Positions 6,149 through 6,340 of a DNA stretch of 6,340 nt are shown here, piece after piece (position 1 is the stretch's first letter; each line of letters begins with the position of its first letter). The position numbers were made by a program, and so were the translations under genes. The notes under the pieces were generated by a model, which was not told the origin of the DNA, ran no database searches, and saw only the letters and a list, made by a program, of their open reading frames with translations. This DNA is from JAAYFT01 sp036562765. GTDB taxonomy: Bacteria > Bacillota > Clostridia > Tissierellales > Tissierellaceae. Where the stretch lies: contig DATCJO010000183.1 in assembly GCA_036562765.1 (NCBI GenBank), positions 1-6,340 of the forward strand, written 5' to 3'.

Positions 6149-6193
6149 AATAATCCCCATTGGATGCATAAGTGTCCAAGGGGGTTATTTTTT
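6149..6193 (+). terminator. Rho-independent terminator of the radical SAM operon
   Basis: AATAATCCCC (6149-6158) pairs with GGGGGTTATT (6180-6189) through one T-G wobble. After a bulged A6159, TTGGA (6160-6164) pairs with TCCAA (6175-6179), leaving a 10-base loop. A run of six T (6188-6193) follows. It is a strong terminator 21 bases after the stop codon. The A-run before the stem gives it some capacity on the other strand too. Confidence 0.88.
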
Positions 6194-6216
6194 AATTTAA
6201 AAGGCTCTTTGTCAAT

Positions 6217-6252
6217 TGTTGGGGTAGGATCAATTTTGATCCTGCTCCAATA
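6217..6252. repeat. 17-bp stem-loop with near-perfect palindromic core
   Basis: The core AGGATCAATTTTGATCCT (6226-6243) is a perfect inverted repeat around two bases. Pairing extends outward to T6217-A6252 using three G-U wobbles (T6225/G6244, G6223/T6246, G6218/T6251). No T-run follows. It could be a binding or structural element within a transposon end. Confidence 0.6.
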
Positions 6253-6314
6253 CTATATTTAAGAACATTTTTACATATAGGTACTAGTATATTGGTTTTT
6301 AAGCGCACTTAAAT

Positions 6315-6337
6315 AAACCTAGCTAAAATATAGGTTT
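6315..6337 (-). terminator. Candidate terminator for a leftward gene beyond the window
   Basis: AAACCTA (6315-6321) and TAGGTTT (6331-6337) form a 7-bp stem with a 9-base loop. Read on the minus strand, the stem ends in TAGGTTTATTT, a T-rich tail suited to ending a gene, perhaps a transposase, lying to the right. The stem is short and AT-rich. Confidence 0.3.
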
Positions 6338-6340
6338 TCC

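Larger units (their letters stand above)
6203..6340. mobile_element. Possible ISL3-family insertion sequence end (partial)
   Basis: GGCTCTTTGTCAATTGTTGG from 6203 (reverse strand ending TTGACAAAGAGCC) resembles, from memory, the terminal inverted repeats of clostridial ISL3-family elements. It abruptly begins 9 bases after the operon terminator. Neither strand codes from here to the window edge, as expected for the non-coding margin of such an element, and a large stem-loop lies just inside. The transposase gene and the partner repeat would be outside the window, so this cannot be confirmed here. Confidence 0.4.

Noticed and set aside
6211..6340. Minus-strand TTGACA in the putative IS end as an outward promoter toward the radical SAM genes
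   Set aside because: No acceptable -10 lies 16-19 bp away, and the direction would be antisense to the operon and run into its terminator.

Overview
The window is AT-rich, reads almost entirely on the + strand, uses strong AGGAGG-type ribosome binding sites, and carries families common in clostridia: a MerR/GyrI regulator, a DUF3795 protein, a MATE exporter and a PflX-like radical SAM protein. A low-GC Clostridia chromosome is the best guess. No rRNA, tRNA, CRISPR array or phage structural gene was seen.

Layout. (1) 1-1142: a MerR-family regulator with a C-terminal GyrI-like ligand-binding domain. It sits behind a promoter with the long 19-bp spacer and imperfect dyad that MerR proteins act on, so self-regulation is likely. 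(2) 1143-2480: a stretch of decaying accessory genes. It holds an elaborate stem-loop, the 3' remnant of a GNAT acetyltransferase, a DUF3795 zinc-binding protein broken by a one-base frameshift, and a small orphan reading frame with no convincing start. A perfect 12-bp hairpin with a T-rich tail closes it. (3) 2481-3992: a complete MATE-family exporter with its own promoter and ribosome binding site. (4) 4140-6127: two radical SAM genes two bases apart, clearly one transcript, closed by a strong rho-independent terminator. The first is of the PflX type (COG1313). The second is a radical SAM protein of unknown job with a degenerate, cysteine-poor C-terminal extension. (5) 6203-6340: non-coding DNA that starts with a motif resembling an ISL3-family insertion-sequence end, followed at once by a 17-bp stem-loop. 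The element body would lie beyond the window.

How the genes may work together. The MerR regulator probably senses a small hydrophobic or cationic ligand and controls its own transcript, which once may have included the dead acetyltransferase. The MATE exporter fits a drug-response neighbourhood, but it is separated from the regulator by a terminator and no second MerR-type operator was found in front of it. The radical SAM pair is the least understood part: the tight coupling suggests a shared substrate or pathway, but no precursor peptide, glycyl-radical enzyme or other substrate gene is visible. I see no clear evidence of a wholly new system here. The radical SAM pair and the possible IS end are the items most worth a second look.
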